This document shows positions 17,773-26,805 of a stretch of 64,000 nucleotides of DNA, one piece after another (within the stretch, counting starts at the first letter, position 1; the number at the start of each line of letters is the position of its first letter). The stretch comes from Treponema sp. UBA4307. Its GTDB lineage: Bacteria; Spirochaetota; Spirochaetia; Treponematales; Treponemataceae. Below the pieces are notes generated by a model. That model saw nothing but the letters and a program-made list of their open reading frames with translations. It made no database searches and was not told where the DNA came from. The position numbers were made by a program, and so were the translations under genes. The stretch lies in contig DGUP01000041.1 in the NCBI GenBank assembly GCA_002394685.1, forward strand, positions 31,019 through 95,018, given 5' to 3'.

Positions 17773-18624
17773 ATGCTAAAGACAAATTATCACACCCATA
17801 CAACTTTCTGTGATGGCAAAAATACTGCGGAAGAAATGGTTAATGCCGCAATTAAAGCAAACTTTGACATTCTTGGATTCAGCAGCCATTCCATGTATCC
17901 TTTTGGCAGCACCTGGCATCTTTCTCCTTCAAATCATGATGAATACTGCGACAAGATAAACTGGCTCAAAGAAACTTACCGCAGTCAGCTGGAAATTTAT
18001 CTTGGTTTTGAAGCAGATTTTATTGATGGAATTTGTAATCCTCATTTTTCAAATTACAGGGAATTTTCACCAGACTATCTTATTGGGGCAGTACACTATG
18101 TACCGGGAAACACTGGATATTTTGAAGCAGACGGTTCCTTTGATGAAGTCAGACAAAAGATTGATTCAGTATTTAAGGGCAACGTAAAAAAAGCAGTACA
18201 GGCTTATTTTGCCGCAGAAAGGGAAATGCTGAAAAAAGGTAGTTTTACTTTTATGGCTCATCCGGATTTAATCAGAAAACAGAACTCCCTGAAAAACGAA
18301 AAAGAGCCTCTCTTTAATGAAAACGAAAGCTGGTACAAAAAGGAAATCTCTTTAACGGCAAAGGCCATTGCTCAAGCCGGCGTATGTGTAGAAATTAATA
18401 CAGGAGGAATGGCAAGAGGCTACATGGACCTGCCATACCCGTCAGCGTATTTTATGGAGAAACTTTTTGAATACAAAGTTCCCCTTACAATCAATTCTGA
18501 TTCTCACTCTGTAAAAACACTGGACTACTGGTTTGAAGAAGCAGTCCAATATGCAAAAAAGACCGGATACAAAGAACTTATGTTCTTCAGATCCGGTCAT
18601 CTGGAAAGTCAAAGCATCCAATGA
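17773..18624 (+). CDS. Histidinol-phosphatase, PHP family
   Basis: Metal-dependent PHP-family phosphoesterase of 283 residues, the HisK/HisJ type that dephosphorylates histidinol phosphate in histidine synthesis. Metal-binding motifs: NYHTHTTFCDG at the N-terminus, FSSHS, the glutamate in YLGFEADF, MAHPDL and INSDSHS near the C-terminus. Shine-Dalgarno AAAGAGG precedes the ATG. It lies 22 nt after the kinase gene, so it may be co-transcribed with it, although the pathway genes hisA-I-E and hisD sit 18 kb away. Other PHP phosphoesterase substrates are possible. Confidence 0.85.
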   Translation: MLKTNYHTHTTFCDGKNTAEEMVNAAIKANFDILGFSSHSMYPFGSTWHLSPSNHDEYCDKINWLKETYRSQLEIYLGFEADFIDGICNPHFSNYREFSPDYLIGAVHYVPGNTGYFEADGSFDEVRQKIDSVFKGNVKKAVQAYFAAEREMLKKGSFTFMAHPDLIRKQNSLKNEKEPLFNENESWYKKEISLTAKAIAQAGVCVEINTGGMARGYMDLPYPSAYFMEKLFEYKVPLTINSDSHSVKTLDYWFEEAVQYAKKTGYKELMFFRSGHLESQSIQ

Positions 18625-18981
18625 TTAATATTTGTGCTTTTCCATTTCTTCCTGACAGTCAATGCAGAGGGAGGCATAAGGAATTGCTTCAAGTCTTCCC
18701 TGCTTGATCTGTTCACCGCAGTTAATACAGATTCCATAGGTACCGCGCTTAATGCGTGTAAGAGCTGCTTCAATCTGGTTAAGGCGGGCAGAATCCTGTG
18801 CGCCTAATTCATTTAACAACTTACGGTCAATTGCATCAGATGCCATATCTACTTCATCACCAGAATCAACATTTTCAACCAATTTGTATAATTCGTCGTT
18901 CTGCTGTGCTAATTTTTCCAGGATTTCTTGCTTCTGTTCGTTAAGCAGTTTTGTCTGTTTTTCTAAGAAGTTTTCTTTCAT
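18625..18981 (-). CDS. dksA: DksA/TraR-family zinc-finger regulator
   Basis: 118-residue RNA-polymerase-binding regulator. N-terminal 70 residues form the coiled coil (KLLNEQKQEILEKLAQQND, then EVDMASDAIDRKL), followed by the C4 zinc finger CINCGEQIKQGRLEAIPYAS..CIDC with four cysteines. DksA-type proteins enter the polymerase secondary channel and tune rRNA and ribosomal promoters. Shine-Dalgarno GGGGAT before the ATG. It ends at the base next to the convergent histidinol phosphatase stop. Divergent from infA with interlocked promoters, which suggests linked control with translation. Confidence 0.92.
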   Translation of the reverse strand: MKENFLEKQTKLLNEQKQEILEKLAQQNDELYKLVENVDSGDEVDMASDAIDRKLLNELGAQDSARLNQIEAALTRIKRGTYGICINCGEQIKQGRLEAIPYASLCIDCQEEMEKHKY

Positions 18982-18994
18982 TTTTCTATCCCCG

Positions 18995-19023
18995 TTGACA
19001 GTTAATAATTATTTGTAGATAAT
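18995..19023 (+). promoter_or_regulatory. infA promoter
   Basis: TTGACA (18995-19000), spacer 17, GATAAT (19018-19023). Transcription should start near 19030, giving a leader of about 43 nt with GGAGG at 19063-19067. Confidence 0.82.
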
Positions 19024-19052
19024 AATTTACATCTAAACTATTAAAAAGGCAA
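19024..19052 (-). promoter_or_regulatory. dksA promoter, -10 box abutting that of infA
   Basis: Minus strand TTGCCT (19052-19047), spacer 17, TAAATT (19029-19024). Its -10 box is directly adjacent to the infA -10 box at 19018-19023, so the two promoters cannot be occupied together. Confidence 0.65.
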
Positions 19053-19072
19053 ATAAATTCTTGGAGGAATTT

Positions 19073-19294
19073 GTGGCTAATAAAGACGAAGCTATTGAAG
19101 TTGAAGGCGTTGTAAAGGAAGCTCTTCCAAACACAACATTCAAAGTTGAACTGCAGAATCAGCATATGATTCTGGCTCACTTAAGCGGCAAAATGCGCAA
19201 ACATTATATCCGTATCGTTCCTGGTGATACTGTAAAAGTAGAACTTTCACCTTATGATTTAAATCGCGGCCGCATTATCTTCCGCGAACGCTAA
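19073..19294 (+). CDS. infA: Translation initiation factor IF-1
   Basis: 73-residue OB-fold initiation factor that binds the 30S A site. The sequence [46 protein letters not shown] and the RGRIIFR end are diagnostic. I start at GTG 19073, 5 nt after GGAGG, which gives the normal IF-1 length (72-73); the upstream TTG reading adds residues that family members lack. Single gene with its own promoter. Confidence 0.96.
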   Translation: MANKDEAIEVEGVVKEALPNTTFKVELQNQHMILAHLSGKMRKHYIRIVPGDTVKVELSPYDLNRGRIIFRER

Positions 19295-19304
19295 TCTTCC
19301 TTCA

Positions 19305-19355
19305 GAATGCCGTAAACATCCCGCTGTTGAAAGGCAGGGCTTGTTACGGCAATTC
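19305..19355 (+). terminator. Possible terminator after infA
   Basis: GAATGCCGTAA (19305-19315) pairs with TTACGGCAATTC (19344-19355) with one bulge, across a 28-nt loop, followed by TTTTG. The long loop and weak T-run make this tentative. Confidence 0.4.
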
Positions 19356-19389
19356 TTTTGATTAACAGACAAATCTATAAAAATTATAT

Positions 19390-20052
19390 TTACTCATTAT
19401 TTGAATCAGACCTCTTCTTATTGGAAGAGTCGCTGCTTGTTTTTGCAAATAAGTATCTGATTCCTGAGATAATCTCTCTGATTCCATTTACTCCGGCAAT
19501 TATGCAGAGAATGTTCAGAGGAAACATCCATCTTACAACGGTCAGAGACAAGGCTCCCAGACCAAAGAATGCAGTAAAAATTCCCCTAATGAGCATTTTT
19601 CTGCCGATTTCCTTGTAATTTCTGCTTCTGTTGCGGTTTTCAGAATAATTGTAGGTATAATTACGTCTTTCTTCATACTGCCGGTTACTGCTGCCAGAAT
19701 TACGGCTTTCGTTAAAGAATTCCCAGAATGGATCATAGCCGCCGTCAGTGCCGTTACGCTGGCCGCCATACCATTGACCGTATGAACCATAGCCCTGACT
19801 GCTGCCTGAACCGTACTGCTGCTGATAAGATCCAGATGATGACGCAGATCCGTAAGAATCATATTGTCTGCGTTTTTCTTCATCTCCTAAAACAGAATAA
19901 GCTTCATTTATCTGCTTAAATTTTTCTTCAGCAACCTTATCCCCAGGATTTTTATCTGGATGATATTTCATGGCGAGGGAGCGATAGGCTTTTTTTATTT
20001 CTTCTGCACTGGCACTTTTTGAAAGGCCCAAAGTCTTGTAGTAGTCTTCCAT
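19390..20052 (-). CDS. Membrane-anchored J-domain protein
   Basis: Residues 1-70 are a J domain ([23 protein letters not shown] motif in [22 protein letters not shown]) that would stimulate an Hsp70 ATPase. Residues 70-145 are Gly/Ser/Tyr/Gln-rich low complexity, and residues 150-205 contain two hydrophobic segments, so the J domain is tethered to the inner membrane on the cytosolic side. It lacks the zinc-finger and CTD of true DnaJ. ATG 20052 is used, with AAGGA upstream, over a TTG one codon earlier. No operon partner. Confidence 0.88.
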   Translation of the reverse strand: MEDYYKTLGLSKSASAEEIKKAYRSLAMKYHPDKNPGDKVAEEKFKQINEAYSVLGDEEKRRQYDSYGSASSSGSYQQQYGSGSSQGYGSYGQWYGGQRNGTDGGYDPFWEFFNESRNSGSSNRQYEERRNYTYNYSENRNRSRNYKEIGRKMLIRGIFTAFFGLGALSLTVVRWMFPLNILCIIAGVNGIREIISGIRYLFAKTSSDSSNKKRSDSNNE

Positions 20053-20151
20053 CAAAATCCTTTAACTTAAATATTTTTTTAAAGGTAATAAAAAAACCTT
20101 CCATATTCAAGTTTACTTTTTTATTGTAACAATTTTTTTAACCTATGGTTA

Positions 20152-20718
20152 CTACTGGCGGATAATTACCCATGTAGAGCCATTTCCACCGTCTTTTTTA
20201 TCAGGATGGCCGAATTCTCCAAGTCTTTTATCCTGTTCAATAAAAGTTCTTACCATTGGAGCAAGAACGCTTTCACCTGCCTGGCTGTGAATTCCCTTTC
20301 CGTGAACAATCATAACTTTTTTAAGGCCACGTCGCTTACAGTCTGTTATAAAACCATTCAGGCGGGCCCAGGCTTCATCCCTGTTCAGACCGTGCAAATC
20401 AATTGAAGCTTCGCAGCGCAGATTATGGAGATATTCCCTCTGGTGCATACGGACATTTTCCCCTGCATCATTCTGAATTTTGTCCTTATCAACAGTACCG
20501 TAGTTATTAAGCCAGGCTTCAAGAAAATTATTTGCGTTGTCTGAGTCTTCCAGAAGGTCTTCCTTGCTGTAGCCCAGACGCTTTAATTCTTTTTCTTCAG
20601 GGCTGGGAGCATTTGCTTTTTTGTGGGATTTTTGAATCTGGGGCTGATGTTTCTTCTGCTTTTCCTTAAGCAGCATTTCATCCCACTCTTTCAAAATGTC
20701 ACCAAAATCTTTTCCCAT
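20152..20718 (-). CDS. Smr-domain protein
   Basis: 188 residues. The last 85 form a Smr domain (SIDLHGLNRDEAWARLNGFI, KKVMIVHGKG, TWVIIRQ) with the LDLHG-type and HGKG motifs of MutS2-C/YdaL-like nucleases. The first 90 residues are charged and rich in Lys/Gln/Glu. Stand-alone Smr proteins are reported as endonucleases; recent work on Smr domains also links them to ribosome rescue. Strong AAAAGGAGAAGG precedes the ATG. It lies 13 nt behind the last bat gene and is probably the tail of that operon. Confidence 0.88.
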   Translation of the reverse strand: MGKDFGDILKEWDEMLLKEKQKKHQPQIQKSHKKANAPSPEEKELKRLGYSKEDLLEDSDNANNFLEAWLNNYGTVDKDKIQNDAGENVRMHQREYLHNLRCEASIDLHGLNRDEAWARLNGFITDCKRRGLKKVMIVHGKGIHSQAGESVLAPMVRTFIEQDKRLGEFGHPDKKDGGNGSTWVIIRQ

Positions 20719-20731
20719 ACCCTTCTCCTTT

Positions 20732-22135
20732 TTAACGAATAATCAGTACTGAGTCTTCTTTTACCCAGCCACTTGTATCGTTACTGCGAATAAATACCCA
20801 TCCTTTTGCATGATGTTCAATCTTAACTCTTGTACCACTCTGCAGGGTAACTCCACTGTTTACAAAATCTTCTGGAATTGTATTTACATATCCGCCCTTA
20901 AAGAGACCATATTTCATTCCGCAGGCTATTCCTGAAAAAATGCTTAATGTTGCAAAAACCAGGGAACAGGCCAGAATTATAGAGCCAAACATCATCCTTT
21001 TTGTAATAAAGAGAATAATCACACCAATTACAAGGAGGATTAAAATTCCGCAGATTACGTAATGAAGGATAAGGCTGCTTTCGTTAAGCCCGGGTTTGAG
21101 CCCTGCTGCAGTTTCCGCATCAATACGATTCTGTCTTGCCCGTGTAAATACAGGAAGGGAATGGCGCTCCTTTACTCTAAGCCTGTACAGTTCATCCAGA
21201 TTTTTAATTTCAACAAAGTGAGTTTCTTCAACAGGCTTTTCCACTGCTGGAGTTTCAAAGGCGTACTGGAATTCATCATATACTGAAAGAGATTGATCAC
21301 TGTCACTGCTTTGAGTTACACCCAGAACTGTAAACTTATAATCAGGAAGAGTTAAATCCAGCTGACCGCCACTGTAGGAAGATACAGTTATTATCATCTT
21401 TGGAAGATTATATACACCCGGCACAAGAGGCTGCCAGTCGAAAGTAACAACAGGCACCACATCCGGAGAAAAGTTCGTATCTATAATTCCTTTTTTTGCA
21501 ACATCAAAACGCTGAATTTCCCTGAAGAGGGAATCTTCCGGAATACCCCATTTTAAATTAATAAGCTGGGTTGCATACTGAAGGTTTACTGTAAAAATGA
21601 TGTGCTGACCGGATGTAACTGTAAAACTTCTGCCCCTGTTTCTGAAATCATCATTGGCAAAGTCAATTGAAACTTTCGGCTGAATTGTGCGGGGATTTGT
21701 ATATACGGTTACAGGTTCAAACTTGATTGAATACATTCCACGGCCGATTGTTACGTTTACAGGAGGAATCTGATAATCCCCTTCTTCATAAAAACGGAAC
21801 CAGAGAATTACCCTTGTACCGCTCCTTTCAGTTTCCGTAGCATTAAGGGTTTCTTTCTTAAAAGTTATATAATTTACGTTGTCCGGCAGTCTATTTACTG
21901 ACAGTGTTATGTCTTCAGGATTAATTCCTTCAATGTCCAGATTAAAGGCACAGTCCTGATTTGTAAAAAAATACTCGCTGGCAGGCTTGCATGTAAGGCT
22001 TCTTACATAATCCCAGGAGATGCGTACATTGTTCTGAGTAAAAGCATTTGCGCTGAAAAGAGCAAAGACTGCTGCTACTGCATATTTTAGAAATCTTCTG
22101 CGCTTCCAGCTTCCTGCTGCTGTCTGTTTTTCCAT
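20732..22135 (-). CDS. batD: BatD-like membrane protein with C-terminal SH3-like domain
   Basis: 467 residues. An N-terminal hydrophobic segment (about 15-32) exports a large extracytoplasmic region made of beta-rich repeats of the BatD type (FYEEGDYQIPPVNVTI, VPGVYNLPKMIITVSSY). Two hydrophobic segments lie near 365-405, and the last 50 residues resemble a bacterial SH3 domain (GVTLQSGTRVKIEHHAKGWV). The start overlaps the preceding VWA-TPR gene by 49 bp and has no Shine-Dalgarno, which suggests reinitiation. Part of the moxR-bat operon, whose Bacteroides relative is linked to aerotolerance; the true role in spirochaetes is unresolved. Confidence 0.8.
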   Translation of the reverse strand: MEKQTAAGSWKRRRFLKYAVAAVFALFSANAFTQNNVRISWDYVRSLTCKPASEYFFTNQDCAFNLDIEGINPEDITLSVNRLPDNVNYITFKKETLNATETERSGTRVILWFRFYEEGDYQIPPVNVTIGRGMYSIKFEPVTVYTNPRTIQPKVSIDFANDDFRNRGRSFTVTSGQHIIFTVNLQYATQLINLKWGIPEDSLFREIQRFDVAKKGIIDTNFSPDVVPVVTFDWQPLVPGVYNLPKMIITVSSYSGGQLDLTLPDYKFTVLGVTQSSDSDQSLSVYDEFQYAFETPAVEKPVEETHFVEIKNLDELYRLRVKERHSLPVFTRARQNRIDAETAAGLKPGLNESSLILHYVICGILILLVIGVIILFITKRMMFGSIILACSLVFATLSIFSGIACGMKYGLFKGGYVNTIPEDFVNSGVTLQSGTRVKIEHHAKGWVFIRSNDTSGWVKEDSVLIIR

Positions 22136-23739
22136 TGGTTTAATTCGTTCTCCCTAATGAGTGAATAAAGCGAGTTTTCATAATCAGCCCCGCTTTTTGA
22201 ATCCTGGCTGACTGTTTTTTCTTCCAGACTTTCCTTTTCCTGAGAATTCTTCCGCAGGGAATTTTCTTCCAGGGAAAGTTCCAGATTAATCTTGGCAGCC
22301 TGACTGCTGCTGTTTATAAGCAGAGCCTGCTTGAAATATTCAGCGGCTTCTTCATAATCTCCCCGTCTGTGGGCTATGATTCCAGAATTGTAAAGAACTC
22401 CAAACTTTATTGAATCCGGAGCCTTATCTGAAATTTGTGCATACTTCTTTAATGCAGCATCACTTTCATCCTGCATAAGGTAAGTGGTTGCAAGACCATA
22501 AGTTGCATAATCCATAATCAGCTGATCGTCAGTTAATTCCCCTTCCTGGTCCAGGGTAATGTAGCGGCTGATGGCAGTTGAATAATTTGCCCTGCTCCAG
22601 GAAACTCTGCCGTTTAATAAATCCACGCCATTTGCAAATCTTTTTGAACAGCCGGTAAACATCATCATTACGGCAATAAGGGAAAAGGCACTGTTACGCA
22701 GCATTCTTTTTCTTCCCCCTGCATCAAATTCTCCAAAGAATACAGACAATACAAAAAAGATTATTGCAAAGATTATAAAGAGATTTGTTCTCTTTACACT
22801 TTGAATCTCATAGGCGATGGTTGCCTGGTCTGAAGAAGAATTTGCCTTCATGTTCAGGGAATTAAGCAGCCTGACAGCAGAACCGGCCTGTGAATAATTA
22901 AGGTAAGTTACTGAAGGAATTGTATTATTTGCGGCAGAACCAGTTGTCTTTCTTGTAACACTTTCCATTGCAGCTTTAATTTTATCTTCCCTAAGGGCTG
23001 TAGAAACTTTTGTAATACCGTCACCTGCAACTGCTGTAGTTGTACGGCTTGAGTCCCCAATTCCAATAATTGTTACAGGAATTGCGTTACGGGCAGCCTT
23101 ATTAAGTGCCTGAGAAAACTGACCGTCAGTTTCTTCACCATCAGTAAAAAGCCATATTGTAGAAAATGCAGCTGACTGAGAAGGAAAAGAATTCATTGCG
23201 GCTTCAATACCGCTGCCCAGACTGGAACCTTCTGATTCCATAAGTTTTGGTGACAGGGCAGAAAGTAAAGTCTTTATGGATTCAAAATCCTCAGTCATAG
23301 GAATTACGCAGCTGGCATTTCCTTTTGCAAGAGTTACGGACACAGAAGAACCTTCCATCCTGTCCAGAAGTCTTTCAGCATATTCAGCGGCAGTCTGAAG
23401 GCGGGTTTCCCTGTCAGGAGTGTCCCTTGCTTCCATTGAGTAGGAAATATCAAATACCATTGCAACGGAAGTTCCGCTTTTCTGAACGGTTACAGCTCTT
23501 GTTCCCCAGGAAATTCCTGCAATTGCCAGAATCAGCATTACCCAGGCAAGGCCCCGGAAAATTGTTCTCAGCATAAAACGGAGCCTGAAGCGGCGGAAAT
23601 TTTCTTCCGAACGGTAAACATTATTGTGATCAGCAAGAACCTTAATAGTTGTAGTGTATCTGCTGAAAGTAAAAAGCATGGCAGGTATAAGCAGGAGGAG
23701 ACCGAAAAAAGCTTTTGGATATGCAACTTCTAAACTCAT
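22087..23739 (-). CDS. batB: BatB-BatC fusion: VWA domain plus TPR domain
   Basis: 550 residues. Two membrane segments near the N-terminus, then a VWA domain (about 95-290) with MIDAS motif VFDISYSMEARD and LFTDGEETDGQ, a third membrane segment near 320-340 and a fourth ending in FSLIAVMMMFTGC, then TPR-like repeats (YNSGIIAHRRGDYEEAAEYF). The internal FTGC looks like a lipobox left from a once separate BatC lipoprotein. I start at ATG 23739, preceded by AGGAGG and overlapping the batA stop in ATGA; the longer reading is excluded by this. Exposes a metal-binding VWA domain outside the membrane. Confidence 0.9.
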   Translation of the reverse strand: MSLEVAYPKAFFGLLLLIPAMLFTFSRYTTTIKVLADHNNVYRSEENFRRFRLRFMLRTIFRGLAWVMLILAIAGISWGTRAVTVQKSGTSVAMVFDISYSMEARDTPDRETRLQTAAEYAERLLDRMEGSSVSVTLAKGNASCVIPMTEDFESIKTLLSALSPKLMESEGSSLGSGIEAAMNSFPSQSAAFSTIWLFTDGEETDGQFSQALNKAARNAIPVTIIGIGDSSRTTTAVAGDGITKVSTALREDKIKAAMESVTRKTTGSAANNTIPSVTYLNYSQAGSAVRLLNSLNMKANSSSDQATIAYEIQSVKRTNLFIIFAIIFFVLSVFFGEFDAGGRKRMLRNSAFSLIAVMMMFTGCSKRFANGVDLLNGRVSWSRANYSTAISRYITLDQEGELTDDQLIMDYATYGLATTYLMQDESDAALKKYAQISDKAPDSIKFGVLYNSGIIAHRRGDYEEAAEYFKQALLINSSSQAAKINLELSLEENSLRKNSQEKESLEEKTVSQDSKSGADYENSLYSLIRENELNQWKNRQQQEAGSAEDF

Positions 23740-24737
23740 AATACCTCCTGAAGTATAAAGCGGCGGATAAGCCAGGCTATAATTGCGCAGAGCATGGTAA
23801 ATACAAGACAATACTGGGCATAGCTGGTATTGTTATCCCTTACAAGGTAACTCTGAACAACATTTTCCTGTTTGGAAATTGCCTTAAGAACCTGGGACAA
23901 AAGATTTATTGTTGGAATTTCATAGAAAGTTCCATTTCCTTCAAGAGCAATTCTTGAAAGGGAAGTTGTATCATAATCAGAAGGGAAATATCCTGAAGTA
24001 ACCCTTCCTGTATATGGATCAGTATACTCAAGAGGCACAGTTCCCTTTGTTCCTACACCAAGTACATAGAGGGAAATATCCTTTTCCTTTGCCAGACGGG
24101 CTGCTGTATTTGGATGAATGGAACCTGCATTATTTTCACCATCTGTAATAAGTACGATTGCCTTTTTAGGTGCAGTAGAATAATCCAGATGAAGGATTGC
24201 CGAACTTAACCCTGTACCAATTGCAGTACCGTCACCCAGAAGCCCCGGCACCAGAGAATCCAGTTTTTCGAAAAAGACCTTTCTGTCCATGGTTGGAGGA
24301 ACAAGCACTGTAGCTTCCTTTGCCATTTCCACAATACCAACGGAAAGACCTGTATTATCTTCCAGCATTGTGTGAATCACATTTTTTGACGCTTCCAGAC
24401 GAGTCTGACCGCCAATATCCCTTGCAGCCATAGAAGGACTTATATCAATTACAAAAAGAACTTCTGAACCCCTGGAAGTATAGATTTTTTCCTGATGATG
24501 AATTACAGGATTTGCCAGGGCAGCGGTAAGAGAAATAAATCCGGCACACAAAAGAATGTGAACCAGCACACTCATAAAATTTCTTGAAGGACGTTTCCAG
24601 TCAAAGGAAGGCCCGTTCCAGTCACTTAAAGTCATAGGCAGGGAGATGTGCCCGAACACTCTTGTCCTGCGGAGGATGTATACCAGAGGAACTAAAAGAA
24701 GGATTGCAAAAACTCCAGGATTTTCAAAATCAATCAT
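23736..24737 (-). CDS. batA: BatA-type VWA membrane protein
   Basis: 333 residues. Membrane segments at about 7-22 and 55-77, a VWA domain at 90-290 with MIDAS motif VIDISPSMAARD and VLITDGENNAGS, and a C-terminal membrane segment at about 307-325. The architecture is that of BatA. It overlaps the upstream gene by 8 bp and the downstream batB by 4 bp, so the operon is tightly coupled. Acts presumably with the MoxR ATPase in assembling or maturing envelope complexes. Confidence 0.93.
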   Translation of the reverse strand: MIDFENPGVFAILLLVPLVYILRRTRVFGHISLPMTLSDWNGPSFDWKRPSRNFMSVLVHILLCAGFISLTAALANPVIHHQEKIYTSRGSEVLFVIDISPSMAARDIGGQTRLEASKNVIHTMLEDNTGLSVGIVEMAKEATVLVPPTMDRKVFFEKLDSLVPGLLGDGTAIGTGLSSAILHLDYSTAPKKAIVLITDGENNAGSIHPNTAARLAKEKDISLYVLGVGTKGTVPLEYTDPYTGRVTSGYFPSDYDTTSLSRIALEGNGTFYEIPTINLLSQVLKAISKQENVVQSYLVRDNNTSYAQYCLVFTMLCAIIAWLIRRFILQEVL

Positions 24738-25905
24738 CGTTCTGCTCCTTTCTCACGATTGAAGAAAGAACCTTCTTAACATGCTCCAGTTTTTCTTCAC
24801 GGCTTTTTTTCTCCGCAGCCTTCTTTGCTTTAGCAGCGGCCCTCTTCATTTCTTCTTCTTCTTCGGCTTCAGTCATATGATTTACTTCAAGCCTTGTAAC
24901 GGCAGATTCACCAATTTCACAAATTGATTTACGTTCACCTGCCATAAAGTTTGCACTGTGTTCTTCAACAGGCAGAAGTTTTGAATCAATTGAATTCTGA
25001 GCAAAGCGGATATAATCTGTCCTGACAAAAATATTTGTAAGATATTCAACAGAAGTAAGCTGACCTGGAGTAAGTTTATCTCCTGCCACTTCCTTCACTT
25101 TTTCTGCGATTTTTTTACTGGTTATACTTCCAAAAGAATTGCGGAAACGATAATCCAGATAGTGTTTCATTGTTTCCTGCCACTGAGCTGCAAATTCCGG
25201 ATCAGGAAGATTGCTTTTTAACAACTGGCGGAAACGGCGTCTGGTTGAATGAGAGTTTCTTCTGAATCTGTGACGCTCCCTCACATTAAAAAACCAGGCT
25301 TTGATTTTCTTGAATCTGATTAATACTACCAGAAGGAAAACCAGAATAAGTACGGACAAGGTACTGAAAGTCCAGAGAACGTAAGTTGTACCCGGCAAAA
25401 GGACAGGCTTTTCCGGACTCTGCATATTTGTTACCCCAAGCCTCTCGGTAATGGATGCAATTTTTATTGATTCCAGATCCAGGGAATAAACCACGTGCCT
25501 GCTGTCAAAGGCAACCCCCGGATTGTTGTAAACACATACTGTAGCTAAATCAAATTCAGGAAAATCAATATCACCAGGCTTCCAGGGAATCAGGTCTATG
25601 ATAAAACTGTAGGCAAGCCCGTTACGGATTAAAAGGGCCTGGGTAATGGTACATTTATCAGCAACAGAATTAAAAGGCTCCTGATTTGTATCTATAGTGA
25701 GAGTATCTCCGGAAATCTGACTGGAAAGTGCCAGCGAAAAAAAATCCACCGGACTTCTGAAAGAATATTCAATTCTTGCTGAATCTCCAACGTAAACTTC
25801 ACGGGGAATAAGAATCTGCTGTATTAAATTTTCTGAAGCTTCCTGTGCAGCAGTAAAGGCTGCTGTAAAACAGAAGGCTGCTAATAAAATAGAAAGTTTT
25901 TTCAC
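24730..25905 (-). CDS. Bat-operon membrane protein, BatD/DUF4381-like
   Basis: 391 residues. Signal peptide at 1-20 (MKKLSILLAAFCFTAAFTAA), a beta-rich extracytoplasmic part with LIPREVYVGDSARIEYSFRS as in BatD N-termini, one membrane segment near 180-202 (YVLWTFSTLSVLILVFLLVV) and a basic, helical cytoplasmic part ending in a Lys/Glu-rich coil (about 350-391). The position between the DUF58 and batA genes, with 4-bp and 8-bp overlaps, is where moxR operons carry a small membrane accessory gene. The family assignment is by architecture and context only. Confidence 0.7.
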   Translation of the reverse strand: MKKLSILLAAFCFTAAFTAAQEASENLIQQILIPREVYVGDSARIEYSFRSPVDFFSLALSSQISGDTLTIDTNQEPFNSVADKCTITQALLIRNGLAYSFIIDLIPWKPGDIDFPEFDLATVCVYNNPGVAFDSRHVVYSLDLESIKIASITERLGVTNMQSPEKPVLLPGTTYVLWTFSTLSVLILVFLLVVLIRFKKIKAWFFNVRERHRFRRNSHSTRRRFRQLLKSNLPDPEFAAQWQETMKHYLDYRFRNSFGSITSKKIAEKVKEVAGDKLTPGQLTSVEYLTNIFVRTDYIRFAQNSIDSKLLPVEEHSANFMAGERKSICEIGESAVTRLEVNHMTEAEEEEEMKRAAAKAKKAAEKKSREEKLEHVKKVLSSIVRKEQNDD

Positions 25906-26777
25906 CTCTGTTCCCTCGATGCAAAAAAGCGGGTTAATTCAATTGCCGGATCACTGGCAGTGCTCAATATAAACGGAATGCCTCCACGGCGGATAACTTC
26001 CCTCTTCCATAAATCTTCCCTGAAAAGATTTGCTTCACGCCATTTTCTCTGGAATGTACTTGCTGAAGTTGGATAAACCCTTTTTGTATGAGTTTCAGGA
26101 TCTTCAAAATAAACAGAGCCGATTGAAGGCAGCTGATCATCAAGAGGATCTGTAATTCTTACGGCAACAACGTCGTGCTTGTGACAGAGCTGGGCAAATG
26201 GTTTATCCCATCCATCCACGCGGAAATCAGAAAAAATCATTACAAGAGAACGCTTTTTAAGGAGCCTTACAACTCCCTGCAGGGCACTTTCCAGGGCAGT
26301 TCCAGGTTTTATTTCATCCAGATTTTTTTCGTACTGGGTAAGCAGCATCATAGCCTGCTGATATCCCGGCTTTGGAGCGCATGAAAAATTAATTGCCCCG
26401 TCAAAGATTACAGCACCCACTGATGAAGAGTTATGCTGACAGGCCATTGTCATAAGGGATGCACAGTCAAATGCAGTTTCCAGGCGGCTTTCGTTACCAC
26501 AACCGGTGTCCATTGAAAGAGAACGATCGATTAAAAGAAGCACGTCCAGGTCCCTTTCTTCATTAAACACTTTTACGTAAGGTTTATTGTTTCTTGCAGT
26601 TACGTTCCAGTCGATTGAACGCACGTCATCCCCGCGGATATATTCACGGACTCCGTTAAAATCAATTCCGTGACCGCGGTAGAGAGATTTGAAAGAACCT
26701 GAACGCATTCCTTCAGCAAGATTTCTTGAGTTTATCTGAAGCAGATAGGCGCGTTTTGCAAGAGTGATTTTATCCAT
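25902..26777 (-). CDS. DUF58 domain protein of moxR operon
   Basis: 291 residues with the DUF58 core GHGIDFNGVREYIRGDDVRS followed by IDWNVTARNNKPYVKVFNEE, and a VWA-like fold starting LLLIDRSLSMDTG, whose DRSLS is a MIDAS-type motif. DUF58 proteins accompany MoxR ATPases nearly everywhere and are thought to be their cytosolic partner. Follows moxR by 28 bp and overlaps the next gene by 4 bp (ATGA). Confidence 0.92.
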   Translation of the reverse strand: MDKITLAKRAYLLQINSRNLAEGMRSGSFKSLYRGHGIDFNGVREYIRGDDVRSIDWNVTARNNKPYVKVFNEERDLDVLLLIDRSLSMDTGCGNESRLETAFDCASLMTMACQHNSSSVGAVIFDGAINFSCAPKPGYQQAMMLLTQYEKNLDEIKPGTALESALQGVVRLLKKRSLVMIFSDFRVDGWDKPFAQLCHKHDVVAVRITDPLDDQLPSIGSVYFEDPETHTKRVYPTSASTFQRKWREANLFREDLWKREVIRRGGIPFILSTASDPAIELTRFFASREQR

Positions 26778-26805
26778 CAGTATTTACCGAATATATGCTC
26801 TTCCG

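Noticed and set aside
23740..23811. Longer start for the BatB-C fusion
   Set aside because: ATG 23739 has AGGAGG and an ATGA overlap with batA; the extension translates batA sequence in another frame.
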